Below are positions 48,763-62,220 of a DNA stretch of 64,000 nt, piece after piece. The notes below the pieces were generated by a model, which was not told the origin of the DNA, ran no database searches, and saw only the letters and a program-made list of their open reading frames with translations. The stretch is from Antedon mediterranea (taxonomy: Eukaryota; Echinodermata; Crinoidea; Comatulida; Antedonidae): assembly GCF_964355755.1 (NCBI RefSeq), contig NC_092678.1:9704922-9768921 (forward strand). The letters run 5' to 3'. Positions within the stretch are counted from its first letter, which is position 1. Every line of letters begins with the position of its first letter. A program made the translations under genes and the position numbers.

Positions 48763-50469
48763 AACGAAATGCTCAAAATGGTCTAAATCGGTTTCTAATG
48801 TGATTTTAAGCACTTTGATGTTTTTGTATAACCAAGTTTCATCGAAATGCACAAAATGGTCTAAAACGTCTCCAAATGCGATTTGAAGCTTTTCTAAGCA
48901 CTTTGCTGTTTTTATGTTAACAAGTTTTTTCGAAAATCACAAAATGGTCTAAAACGTCTCCAAATGCGATTTGAAGCTCTTCTGTACACTTTGATGTTTT
49001 GTGTGAAAAAGTTTTGTCGAAATGCTCAAAATGGTCTAAAACCTTTTTAAATACGATATTAAGCTGTTTTGTGCACTTTGATGATTTGTGTGAAAAGTTT
49101 TAACGAAATGCTCAAAATGGTCTAAAACGGTTTCTAATGGGATTTTAAGCACTTTGATGTTTTTGTATAACCAAGTTTCATCGAAATGCACAAAATGGTC
49201 TAAAACGTCTCCAAATGCGATTTGAAGCTTTTCTAAGCACTTTGCTGTTTTTATGTTAATAAGTTTTTTCGAAAATCACAAAATGGTCTAAAACGTCTCC
49301 AAATGCGATTTGAAGATATTCTGAGCACTTTGGTGTTTTTATGTTAAAAAGTTTTTTCGAAAATCACAAAATGGTCTAAAACGTCTCCAAATGCGATTTG
49401 AAGCTCTTCTGTACACTTTGATGTTTTGTGTGAACAAGTTTTGTCGAAATGCTCAAAATGGTCTAAAACGTTTTTAAATACGATATTAAGCTGTTTTGTG
49501 CACTTTGATGATTTGTGTGAAAAGTTTTAACGAAATGCTCAAAATGGTCAAAAACGGTTTCTAATGTGATTTTAAGCACTTTGATGTTTTTGTGTAACCA
49601 AGTTTTTTTGAAAATCACAAAATGGTCTAAAACGTCTCCAAATGCGATTTGAAGCTTTTCTAAGCACTTTGGTGTTTTTATGTTAACAAGTTTTTTCGAA
49701 AATCACAAAATGGTCTAAAACGTCTCCAAATGCGATTTGAATATATTCTGAGCACTTTGGTGTTTTTATGTTAAAAAAGTTTTTTCGAAAATCACAAAAT
49801 GGTCTAAAACGTCTCCAAATGCGATTTGAAGCTATTCTGTACACTTTGATGTTTTGTGTGAAAAAAGTTTTGTCGAAATGCTCAAAATGGTCTAAAACGT
49901 TTTTAAAACGATATTAAGCTATTTTGTGCTCTCTGATGTTTTTGTGTAACCAAGTTTCATCGAAATGAACAAAATGGTCTAAAACGTCTCCAAATGCGAT
50001 TTGAAGCTTTTCCAAGCACTTTGCTGTTTTTATGTTAACAAGTTTTTTCGAAAATCACAAAATGGTCTAAAACGTCTCAAAATGCGATTTGAAGGTATTC
50101 TGAGCACTTTGGTGTTTTTGTGTGAAAAGTTTTAACGAAATGCTCAAAACGGTCTAAAACGGTTTCTAATGTGATTTTAAGCACTTTGATGTTTTTGTAT
50201 AACCAAGTTTCATCGAAATGCACAAAATGGTCTAAAACGTCTCCAAATGCGATTTGAAGCTTTTCTAAGCACTTTGCTGTTTTTATGTTAACAAGTTTTT
50301 TCGAAAATCACAAAATGGTCTAAAAAGTCTCAAAATGCGATTTGAAGGTATTCTGAGCACTTTGGTGTTTTTGTGTGAAAAGTTTTAACGAAATGCTCAA
50401 AATGGTCTAAAACGGTTTCTAATGTGATTTTAAGCACTTTGATGTTTTTGTATAACCAAGTTTCATCGA

Positions 50470-52249
50470 ATCGCACAAAATGGTCTAAAACGTCTCCAAA
50501 TGCGATTTGAAGCTTTTCTAAGCACTTTGCTGTTTTTATGTTAACAAGTTTTTTCGAAAATCACAAAATGGTCTAAAACGTCTCCAAATGCGATTTGAAG
50601 ATATTCTGAGCACTTTGGTGTTTTTATGTTAAAAAGTTTTTTCGAAAATCACAAAATGGTCTAAAACGTCTCCAAATGCGATTTGAAGCTCTTCTGTACA
50701 CTTTGATGTTTTGTGTGAAAAAGTTTTGTCGAAATGCTCAAAATGGTCTAAAACGTTTTTAAATACGATATTAAGCTGTTTTGTGCACTTTGATGATTTG
50801 TGTGAAAAGTTTTAACGAAATGCTCAAAATGGTCTAAAACGGTTTCTAATGTGATTTTAAGCACTTTGATGTTTTTGTGTAACCAAGCTTTTTCGAAAAT
50901 CACAAAATGGTCTAAAACGTCTCCAAATGCGATTTGAAGCTTTTCTAAGCACTTTGGTGTTTTTATGTTAACAAGTTTTTTCGAAAATTACAAAATGGTC
51001 TAAAACGTCTCAAAATGCGATTTGAAGGTATTCTGAGCACTTTGGTGTTTTTGTGTGAAAGTTTTAACGAAATGCTCAAAATGGTCTAAAACGGTTTATA
51101 ATGTGATTTTAACCACTTTGATGTTTTTGTGTAACCAAGTTTTTTCGAAAATCACAAAATGGTCTAAAACGTCTCCAAATGCGATTTGAAGCTTTTCTAA
51201 GCACTTTGGTGTTTTTATGTTAACAAGTTTTTTCGAAAATCACAAAATGGTCTAAAACGTCTCCAAATGCGATTTGAAGTTATTCTGAGCACTTTGGTAT
51301 TTTTATGTTAAAAAGTTTTTTCGAAAATCACAAAATGGTCTAAAACGTCTCCAAATGCGATTTGAAGCTATTCGGTACACTTTGATATTTTGTGTGAAAA
51401 AAGTTTTGTCGAAATGCTCAAAATGGTCTAAAACGTTTTTAAAACGATATTAAGCTATTTTGTGCTCTTTGATGTTTTTGTGTAACCAAGTTTCATCGAA
51501 ATGAACAAAATGATCTAAAACGTCTCCAAATGCGATTTGAAGCTTTTCCAAGCACTTTGCTGTTTTTATGTTAACAAGTTTTTTCGAAAATCACAAAATG
51601 GTCTAAAACGTCTCAAAATGCTTTTTGAAGGTATTCTGAGCACTTTGGTGTTTTTGTGTGAAAAGTTTTATCGAAATGCTCAAAATGGTCTAAAACGGTT
51701 TCTAATGTGATTTTAAGCACTTTGATGTTTTTGTAAAACCAAGTTTCATCGAAATGCACAAAATGGTCTAAAACGTCTCCAAATGCGATTTGAAGGTATT
51801 CTGAGCACTTTGGTGTTTTTGTGTGAAAAGTTTTAACGAAATGCTCAAAATGGTCTAAAACGGTTCTAATGTGATTTTAAGCACTTTGATGTTTTTGTAT
51901 AACCAAGTTTCATCGAAATGCTCAAAATGGTCTAAAACGTTTTTAAAACGATATTAAGCTATTTTCTGCTCTTTGATGTTTTTGTGTAACCAAGTTTTTT
52001 CGAAAATCACAAAATGGTCTAAAACGTCTCCAAATGCGATTTGAAGCTTTTCTAAGCACTTTGGTGTTTTTATGTTAACAAGTTTTTTCGAAAATCACAA
52101 AATGGTCTAAAACGTCTCAAAATACGATTTGAAGGTATTCTGAGCACTTTGGTGTTTTTGTGTGAAAAGTTTTAACGAAATGCTCAAAATGGTCTAAAAC
52201 GATTTCTAATGTGATTTTAACCACTTTGATGTTTTTGTGTAACCAAGTT
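50470..52249 (+). repeat. Array B segmental duplicate, copy 1 (offset 11751)
   Basis: Rare variants match a segment 11751 bp downstream: TCGCACAAAATGG at 50471, a shortened GTGTGAAAGTTTTAACG (GTTTTAACG at 51061) and ATTTTCTGCTC at 51961. The match runs about 1.78 kb to the point that corresponds to the window end, so it probably continues beyond it. Confidence 0.8.
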
Positions 52250-55200
52250 CTTTTCGAAAATCACAAAATGGTCTAAAACGTCTCCAAATGCGATTTGAAG
52301 CTTTTCTAAGCACTTTGGTGTTTTTATGTTAAAAAGTTTTTTCGAAAATCACAAAATGGTCTAAAACGTCTCCAAATGCGATTTGAAGCTCTTCTGTACA
52401 CTTTGATGTTTTGTGTGAAAAAGTTTTGTCGAAATGCTCAAAATGGTCTAAAACGTTTTTAAATACGATATTAAGCTGTTTTGTGCACTTTGATGATTTG
52501 TGTGAAAAGTTTTAACGAAATGCTCAAAATAGTCTAAAACGGTTTCTAATGTGATTTTAAGCACTTTGATGTTTTTGTGTAACCAAGTTTTTTCGGAAAT
52601 CACAAAATGGTCTAAAACGTCTCCAAATGCGATTTGAAGCTTTTCTAAGCACTTTGGTGTTTTTATGTTAACAAGTTTTTTCGAAAATCACAAAATGGTC
52701 TAAAACGTCTCAAAATGCGATTGAAGGTATTCTGAGCACTTTGGTGTTTTTGTGTGAAAAGTTTTAACGAAATGCTCAAAATGGTCTAAAACGGTTCTAA
52801 TGTGATTTTAAGCACTTTGATGTTTTTGTATAACCAAGTTTCATCGAAATGCTCAAAATGGTCTAAAACGTTTTTAAAACGATATTAAGCTATTTTGTGC
52901 TCTTTGATGTTTTTGTGTAACCAAGTTTTTTCGGAAATCACAAAATGGTCTAAAACGTCTCCAAATGCGATTTGAAGCTTTTCTAAGCACTTTGGTGTTT
53001 TTATGTTAACAAGTTTTTTCGAAAATCACAAAATGGTCTAAAACGTCTCCAAATGCGATTTGAAGATATTCTGAGCACTTTGGTATTTTTGTGTAACCAA
53101 GTTTTTTCGAAAATCACAAAATGGTCTAAAACGTCTCCAAATGCGATTTGAAGCTTTTCTAAGCACTTTGGTGTTTTTATGTTAACAAGTTTTTTCGAAA
53201 ATCACAAAATGGTCTAAAACGTCTCAAAATGCGATTTGAAGGTATTCTGAGCACTTTGGTGTTTTTGTGTGAAAAGTTTTAACGAAATGCTCAAAATGGT
53301 CTAAAACGATTTCTAATGTGATTTTAACCACTTTGATGTTTTTGTGTAACCAAGTTCTTTTCGAAAATCACAAAATGGTCTAAAACGTCTCCAAATGCGA
53401 TTTGAAGCTTTTCTAAGCACTTTGGTGTTTTTATGTTAAAAAGTTTTTTCGAAAATCACAAAATGGTCTAAAACGTCTCCAAATGCGATTTGAAGCTCTT
53501 CTGTACACTTTGATGTTTTGTGTGAAAAAGTTTTGTCGAAATGCTCAAAATGGTCTAAAACGTTTTTAAATACGATATTAAGCTGTTTTGTGCACTTTGA
53601 TGATTTGTGTGAAAAGTTTTAACGAAATGCTCAAAATAGTCTAAAACGGTTTCTAATGTGATTTTAAGCACTTTGATGTTTTTGTATAACCAAGTTTCAT
53701 CGAAATGCTCAAAATGGTCTAAAACGTTTTTAAAACGATATTAAGCTATTTTGTGCTCTTTGATGTTTTTGTGTAACCAAGTTTTTTCGGAAATCACAAA
53801 ATGGTCTAAAACGTCTCCAAATGCGATTTGAAGCTTTTCTAAGCACTTTGGTGTTTTTATGTTAACAAGTTTTTTCGAAAATCACAAAATGGTCTAAAAC
53901 GTCTCAAAATGCGATTTGAAGGTATTCTGAGCACTTTGGTGTTTTTGTGTGAAAAGTTTTAACGAAATGCTCAAAATGGTCTAAAACGGTTTCTAATGTG
54001 ATTTTAAGCACTTTGATGTTTTTGTAAAACCAAGTTTCATCGAAATGCACAAAATGGTCTAAAACGTCTCCAAATGCGATTTGAAGGTATTCTGAGCACT
54101 TTGGTGTTTTTGTGTGAAAAGTTTTAACGAAATGCTCAAAATGGTCTAAAACGGTTCTAATGTGATTTTAAGCACTTTGATGTTTTTGTATAACCAAGTT
54201 TCATCGAAATGCTCAAAATGGTCTAAAACGTTTTTAAAACGATATTAAGCTATTTTGTGCTCTTTGATGTTTTTGTGTAACCAAGTTTTTTCGAAAATCA
54301 CAAAATGGTCTAAAACGTCTCCAAATGCGATTTGAAGCTTTTCTAAGCACTTTGGTGTTTTTATGTTAACAAGTTTTTTCGAAAATCACAAAATGGTCTA
54401 AAACGTCTCAAAATGCGATTTGAAGGTATTCTGAGCACTTTGGTGTTTTTGTGTGAAAAGTTTTAACGAAATGCTCAAAATGGTCTAAAACGATTTCTAA
54501 TGTGATTTTAACCACTTTGATGTTTTTGTGTAACCAAGTTCTTTTCGAAAATCACAAAATGGTCTAAAACGTCTCCAAATGCGATTTGAAGCTTTTCTAA
54601 GCACTTTGGTGTTTTTATGTTAAAAAGTTTTTTCGAAAATCACAAAATGGTCTAAAACGTCTCCAAATGCGATTTGAAGCTTTTCTGTACACTTTGATGT
54701 TTTGTGTGAAAAAGTTTTGTCGAAATGCTCAAAATGGTCTAAAACGTTTTTAAATACGATATTAAGCTGTTTTGTGCACTTTGATGATTTGTGTGAAAAG
54801 TTTTAACGAAATGCTCAAAATAGTCTAAAACGGTTTCTAATGTGATTTTAAGCACTTTGATGTTTTTGTGTAACCAAGTTTTTTCGGAAATCACAAAATG
54901 GTCTAAAACGTCTCCAAATGCGATTTGAAGCTTTTCTAAGCACTTTGGTGTTTTTATGTTAACAAGTTTTTTCGAAAATCACAAAATGGTCTAAAACGTC
55001 TCAAAATGCGATTGAAGGTATTCTGAGCACTTTGGTGTTTTTGTGTGAAAAGTTTTAACGAAATGCTCAAAATGGTCTAAAACGGTTCTAATGTGATTTT
55101 AAGCACTTTGATGTTTTTGTATAACCAAGTTTCATCGAAATGCTCAAAATGGTCTAAAACGTTTTTAAAACGATATTAAGCTATTTTGTGCTCTTTGATG

Positions 55201-55500
55201 TTTTTGTGTAACCAAGTTTTTTCGGAAATCACAAAATGGTCTAAAACGTCTCCAAATGCGATTTGAAGCTTTTCTAAGCACTTTGGTGTTTTTATGTTAA
55301 CAAGTTTTTTCGAAAATCACAAAATGGTCTAAAACGTCTCAAAATGCGATTTGAAGGTATTCTGAGCACTTTGGTGTTTTTGTGTGAAAAGTTTTAACGA
55401 AATGCTCAAAATGGTCTAAAACGGTTTCTAATGTGATTTTAACCACTTTGATGTTTTTGTGTAACCAAGTTTTTTCGAAAATCACAAAATGGTCTAAAAC
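52200..55500 (+). repeat. Array B local higher-order region, period ~1.1-1.2 kb
   Basis: The variant AACCAAGTTCTTTTCG starts at 52241, 53348 and 54532, giving spacings of 1107 and 1184 bp. In each case it is preceded by ACGATTTCTAATGTG and followed by the same monomer order, including TTTTTTCGGAAATC. This region uses a unit about half as long as the 2.4-kb units found elsewhere. Limits are approximate. Confidence 0.7.
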
Positions 55501-57639
55501 GTCTCCAAATGCGATTTGAAGCTTTTCTAAGCACTTTGGTGTTTTTATGTTAACAAGTTTTTTCTAAAATCACAAAATGGTCTAAAACGTCTCCAAATGC
55601 GATTTGAAGCTATTCTGTACACTTTGATGTTTTGTGTGAAAAAAGTTTTGTCGAAATGCTCAAAATGGTCTAAAACGTTTTTAAAACGATATTAAGCTAT
55701 TTTGTGCTCTTTGATGTTTTTGTGTAACCAAGTTTTATCGAAATGAACAAAATTGTCTAAAACGTCTCCAAATGCGATTTGAAGATATTCTGAGCACTTT
55801 GGTGTTTTTATGTTAAAAAGTTTTTTCGAAAATCACAAAATGGTCTAAAACGTCTCAAAATGCGATTTGAAGGTATTCTGAGCACTTTGGTGTTTTTGTG
55901 TGAAAAGTTTTAACGAAATGCTCAAAATTGTCTAAAACGGTTTCTAATGTGATTTTAAGCACTTTGATGTTTTTGTAAAACCAAGTTTCATCAAAATGCA
56001 CAAAATGGTCTAAAACGTCTCCAAATGCGATTTGAAGCTTTTCCAAGCACTTTGCTGTTTTTATGTTAACAAGCTTTTTCGAAAATCACAAAATGGTCTA
56101 AAACGTCTCCAAATGCGATTTGAAGCTTTTCTAAGCACTTTGGTGTTTTTATGTTAACAAGTTTTTTCGAAAATCACAAAATGGTCTAAAACGTCTCCAA
56201 ATGCGATTTGAAGCTCTTCTGTACACTTTGATGTTTTGTGTGAAAAAGTTTTGTCAAAATGCTCAAAATGGTCTAAAACGTTTTTAAAACGATATTAAGC
56301 TATTTTGTGCTCTTTGATGTTTTTGTATAACCAAGTTTTTTCGAAAATCACAAAATGGTCTAAAACGTCTCCAAATGCGATTTGAAGATATTCTGAGCAC
56401 TTTGGTGTTTTTATGTTAAAAAGTTTTTTCGAAAATCACAAAATGGTCAAAAACGTCTCAAAATGCGATTTGAAGGTATTCTGAGCACTTTGGTGTTTTT
56501 GTGTGAAAAGTTTTAACGAAATGCTAAAAATGGTCTAAAACGGTTCTAATGTGATTTTAAGCACTTTGATGTTTTTGTATAACCAAGTTTCATCGAAATG
56601 CACAAAATGGTCTAAAACGTCTCCAAATGCGATTTAAAGCTATTCTAGACACTTTGATGTTTTGTGTGAAAAAGTTTTCTCGAAATCCTCAAAATGGTCT
56701 AAAACGTTTTCCAATACCATATTAAGCTATTTTGTGCAATTTGATGTTTTTGTGTAACCAAGTTTTTTGAAATGCGATTTGAAGATATTCTGAGCACTTT
56801 GGTGTTTTTATGTTAAAAACTTTTTTCGAAAATCACAAAATGGTCTAAAACGTCTCCAAATGCGATTTGAAGATATTCTGAGCACTTTGGTGTTTTTATG
56901 TTAAAAAGTGTTTTCGAAAATCACAAAATGGTCTAAAACGTCTCCAAATGCGATTTGAAGCTATTCTGTACACTTTGATGTTTTGTGTGAAAAAGTTTTG
57001 TCGAAATGCTCAAAATGGTCTAAAACGTTTTTAAAACGATATTAAGCTATTTTGTGCTCTTATATGTTTTTGTGTAACCAAGTTTTTTCGAAAATTACAA
57101 AATGGTCTAAAACGTCTCCAAATGCGATTTGAAGCTCTTCTGTTTGTTGTTTTGTGTGAAAAAGTTTTGTCGAAATGCTCAAAATGGTCTAAAACGTTTT
57201 TAAATACGATATTAAGCTGTTTTGTGCACTTTGATGATTTGTGTGAAAAGTTTTAACGAAATGCTCAAAATGGTCAAAAACGGTTTCTAATGTGATTTTA
57301 AGCACTTTGATGTTTTTGTGTAACCAAGTTTTTTCGAAAATCACAAAATGGTCTAAAACGTCTCCAAATGCGATTTGAAGCTTTTCTAAACACTTTGGTG
57401 TTTTTATGTTAACAAGTTTTTTCGAAAATCACAAAATGGTCTAAAACGTCTCCAAATGCGATTTGAAGCTTTTCCAAGCACTTTGCTGTTTTTATGTTAA
57501 CAATTTTTTTCGAAAATCACAAAATGGTCTAAAACGTCTCCAAATGCGATTTGAAGCTATTCTGTACACTTTGATGTTTTGTGTGAAAAAGTTTTGTCGA
57601 AATGCTCAAAATGGTCTAAAACGTTTTTAAAACGATATT

Positions 57640-59010
57640 AAGCTATTTTGTGCTCTTTGATGTTTTTGTGTAACCAAGTTTCATCGAAATGCACAAAATG
57701 GTCTAAAACGTCTCCAAATGCGATTTGAAGCTTTTCTAAGCACTTTGCTGTTTTTATGTTAACAAGTTTTTTCGAAAATCACAAAATGGTCTAAAACGTC
57801 TCCAAATGCGATTTGAAGATATTCTGAGCACTTTGGTGTTTTTATGTTAAAAAGTTTTTTCGAAAATCACAAAATGGTCTAAAACGTCTCCAAATGCGAT
57901 TTGAAGCTCTTCTGTACACTTTGATGTTTTGTGTGAACAAGTTTTGTCGAAATGCTCAAAATGGTCTAAAACGTTTTTAAATACGATATTAAGCTGTTTT
58001 GTGCACTTTGGTGTTTTTGTGTGAAAAGTTTTAACGAAATGCTCAAAATGGTCTAAAACGGTTCTAATGTGATTTTAAGCACTTTGATGTTTTTGTATAA
58101 CCAAGTTTCATCGAAATGCTCAAAATGGTCTAAAACGTTTTTAAAACGATATTAAGCTATTTTGTGCTCTTTGATGTTTTTGTGTAACCAAGTTTCATCG
58201 AAATGAACAAAATGGTCTAAAACGTCTCCAAATGCGATTTGAAGCTTTTCTAAGCACTTTGGTGTTTTTATGTTAACAAGTTTTTTCGAAAATCACAAAA
58301 TGGTCTAAAACGTCTCAAAATGCGATTGAAGGTATTCTGAGCACTTTGGTGTTTTTGTGTGAAAAGTTTTAACGAAATGCTCAAAATGGTCTAAAACGGT
58401 TCTAATGTGATTTTAAGCACTTTGATGTTTTTGTATAACCAAGTTTCATCGAAATGCTCAAAATGGTCTAAAACGTTTTTAAAACGATATTAAGCTATTT
58501 TGTGCTCTTTGATGTTTTTGTGTAACCAAGTTTCATCGAAATGAACAAAATGGTCTAAAACGTCTCCAAATGCGATTTGAAGCTTTTCTAAGCACTTTGG
58601 TGTTTTTATGTTAACAAGTTTTTTCGAAAATCACAAAATGGTCTAAAACGTCTCAAAATGCGATTGAAGGTATTCTGAGCACTTTGGTGTTTTTGTGTGA
58701 AAAGTTTTAACGAAATGCTCAAAATGGTCTAAAACGGTTCTAATGTGATTTTAAGCACTTTGATGTTTTTGTATAACCAAGTTTCATCGAAATGCTCAAA
58801 ATGGTCTAAAACGTTTTTAAAACGATATTAAGCTATTTTGTGCTCTTTGATGTTTTTGTGTAACCAAGTTTTTTCGAAAATCACAAAATGGTCTAAAACG
58901 TCTCCAAATGCGATTTGAAGGTATTCTGAGCACTTTGGTGTTTTTGTGTGAAAAGTTTTAACGAAATGCTCAAAATGGTCTAAAACGGTTTCTAATGTGA
59001 TTTTAACCAC
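57640..59010 (+). repeat. Array B segmental duplicate of ~43.26-44.63 kb (offset ~14380)
   Basis: The rare junction GTGCACTTTGGTGTTTTTGTG is at 43621 and 58001, and the variant GCGATTGAAGG, which lacks one T, is at 43941 and 58322. The one-base change in offset is explained by a T-run length difference (CGTTTTAAAAC against CGTTTTTAAAAC). Confidence 0.7.
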
Positions 59011-62000
59011 TTTGATGTTTTTGTGTAACCAAGTTCTTTTCGAAAATCACAAAATGGTCTGAAACGTCTCCAAATGTGATTTGAAGCTCTTCTGTACACT
59101 TTGATGTTTTGTGTGAAAAAGTTTTGTCGAAATGCTTAAAATGGTCTAAAACGTTTTTAAATACGATATTAAGCTGTTTTGTGCACTTTGATGATTTGTG
59201 TGAAAAGTTTTAACGAAATGCTCAAAATAGTCTAAAACGGTTTCTAATGTGATTTTAAGCACTTTGATGTTTTTGTGTAACCAAGTTTTTTCGGAAATCA
59301 CAAAATGGTCTAAAACGTCTCCAAATGCGATTTGAAGCTTTTCTAAGCACTTTGGTGTTTTTATGTTAACAAGTTTTTTCGAAAATCACAAAATGGTCTA
59401 AAACGTCTCAAAATGCGATTTGAAGGTATTCTGAGCACTTTGGTGTTTTTGTGTGAAAAGTTTTAACGAAATGCTCAAAATGGTCTAAAACGGTTTCTAA
59501 TGTGATTTTAACCACTTTGATGTTTTTGTGTAACCAAGTTTTTTCGAAAATCACAAAATGGTCTAAAACGTCTCCAAATGCGATTTGAAGCTTTTCTGAG
59601 CACTTTGGTGTTTTTATGTTAACAAGTTTTTTCGAAAATCACAAAATGGTCTAAAACGTCTCCAAATGCGATTTGAAGCTATTCTGTACACTTTGATGTT
59701 TTGTGTGAAAAAAGTTTTGTCGAAATGCTCAAAATGGTCTAAAACGTTTTTAAAACGATATTAAGCTATTTTGTGCTCTTTGATGTTTTTGTGTAACCAA
59801 GTTTCATCGAAATGAACAAAATGGTCTAAAACGTCTCCAAATGCGATTTGAAGCTTTTCCAAGCACTTTGCTGTTTTTATGTTAACAAGTTTTTTCGAAA
59901 ATCACAAAATGGTCTAAAACGTCTCAAAATGCGATTTCAAGGTATTCTGAGCACTTTGGTGTTTTTGTGTGAAAAGTCTTAACGAAATGCTCAAAATGGT
60001 CTAAAACGGTTTCTAATGTGATTTTAAGCACTTTGATGTTTTTGTATAACCAAGTTTCATCGAAATGCACAAAATGGTCTAAAACGTCTCCAAATGCGAT
60101 TTGAAGCTTTTCTAAGCACTATGCTGTTTTTATGTTAACAAGTTTTTTCGAAAATCACAAAATGGTCTAAAACGTCTCCAAATGCGATTTGAAGATATTC
60201 TGAGCACTTTGGTGTTTTTATGTTAAAAAGTTTTTTCGAAAATCACAAAATTGTCTAAAACGTCTTCAAATGCGATTTGAAGCTCTTCTGTACACTTTGA
60301 TGTTTTGTGTGAAAAAGTTTTGTCAAAATGCTCAAAATGGTCTAAAACGTTTTTAAAACGATATTAAGCTATTTTGTGCTCTTTGATGTTTTTGTATAAC
60401 CAAGTTTTTTCGAAAATCACAAAATGGTCTAAAACGTCTCCAAATGCGATTTGAAGCTTTTCCAAGCACTTTGCTGTTTTTATGTTAACAAGTTTTTTCG
60501 AAAATCACAAAATGGTCTAAAACGTCTCCAAATGCGATTTGAAGCTATTCTGTACACTTTGATGTTTTGTGTGAAAAAGTTTTGTCGAAATGCTCAAAAT
60601 GGTCTAAAACGTTTTTAAAACGATATTAAGCTATTTTGTGCTCTTTGATGTTTTTGTGTAACCAAGTTTCATCGAAATGAACAAAATGGTCTAAAGCGTC
60701 TCCAAATGCGATTTGAAGCTTTTCCAAGCACTTTGCTGTTTTTATGTTAACAAGTTTTTTCGCAAATCACAAAATGGTCTAAAACGTCTCCAAATGCGAT
60801 TTGAAGATATTCTGAGCACATTGGTGTTTTTATGTTAAAAAGTTTTAACGAAATGCTCAAAATTGTCTAAAACGGTTTCTAATGTGATTTTAAGCACTTT
60901 GATGTTTTTGTAAAACCAAGTTTCATCGAAATGCACAAAATGGTCTAAAACGTCTCCAAATGCGATTTGAAGCTTTTCCAAGCACTTTGCTGTTTTTATG
61001 TTAACAAGCTTTTTCGAAAATCACAAAATGGTCTAAAACGTCTCCAAATGCGATTTTAAGCTTTTCTAAGCACTTTGGTGTTTTTATGTTAACAAGTTTT
61101 TTCGAAAATCACAAAATGGTCTAAAACGTCTCCAAATGCGATTTGAAGCTCTTCTGTACACTTTGATGTTTTGTGTGAAAAAGTTTTGTCAAAATGCTCA
61201 AAATGGTCTAAAACGTTTTTAAAACGATATTAAGCTATTTTGTGCTCTTTGATGTTTTTGTATAACCAAGTTTTTTCGAAAATCACAAAATGGTCTAAAA
61301 CGTCTCCAAATGCGATTTGAAGCTTTTCTAAACACTTTGGTGTTTTTATGTTAACAAGTTTTTTCGAAAATCACAAAATGGTCTAAAACGTCTCCAAATG
61401 CGATTTGAAGCTTTTCCAAGCACTTTGCTGTTTTTATGTTAACAATTTTTTTCGAAAATCACAAAATGGTCTAAAACGTCTCCAAATGCGATTTGAAGCT
61501 ATTCTGTACACTTTGATGTTTTGTGTGAAAAAGTTTTGTCGAAATGCTCAAAATGGTCTAAAACGTTTTTAAAACGATATTAAGCTATTTTGTGCTCTTT
61601 GATGTTTTTGTGTAACCAAGTTTCATCGAAATGCACAAAATGGTCTAAAACGTCTCCAAATGCGATTTGAAGCTTTTCTAAGCACTTTGGTGTTTTTATG
61701 TTAAAAAGTTTTTTCGAAAATCACAAAATGGTCTAAAACGTCTCCAAATGCGATTTGAAGCTCTTCTGTACACTTTGATGTTTTGCGTGAACAAGTTTTG
61801 TCGAAATGCTCAAAATGGTCTAAAACGTTTTTAAATAAGATATTAAGCTGTTTTGTGCACTTTGGTGTTTTTGTGTGAAAAGTTTTAACGAAATGCTCAA
61901 AATGGTCTAAAACGGTTCTAATGTGATTTTAAGCACTTTGATGTTTTTGTATAACCAAGTTTCATAGAAATGCTCAAAATGGTCTAAAACGTTTTTAAAA

Positions 62001-62220
62001 CGATATTAAGCTATTTTGTGCTCTTTGATGTTTTTGTGTAACCAAGTTTCATCGAAATGAACAAAATGGTCTAAAACGTCTCCAAATGCGATTTGAAGCT
62101 ATTCTGTACACTTTGATGTTTTGTGTGAAAAAGTTTTGTCGAAATGCTCAAAATGGTCTAAAACGGTTTCTAATGTGATTTTAAGCACTTTGATGTTTTT
62201 GTATAACCAAGTTTCATCGA

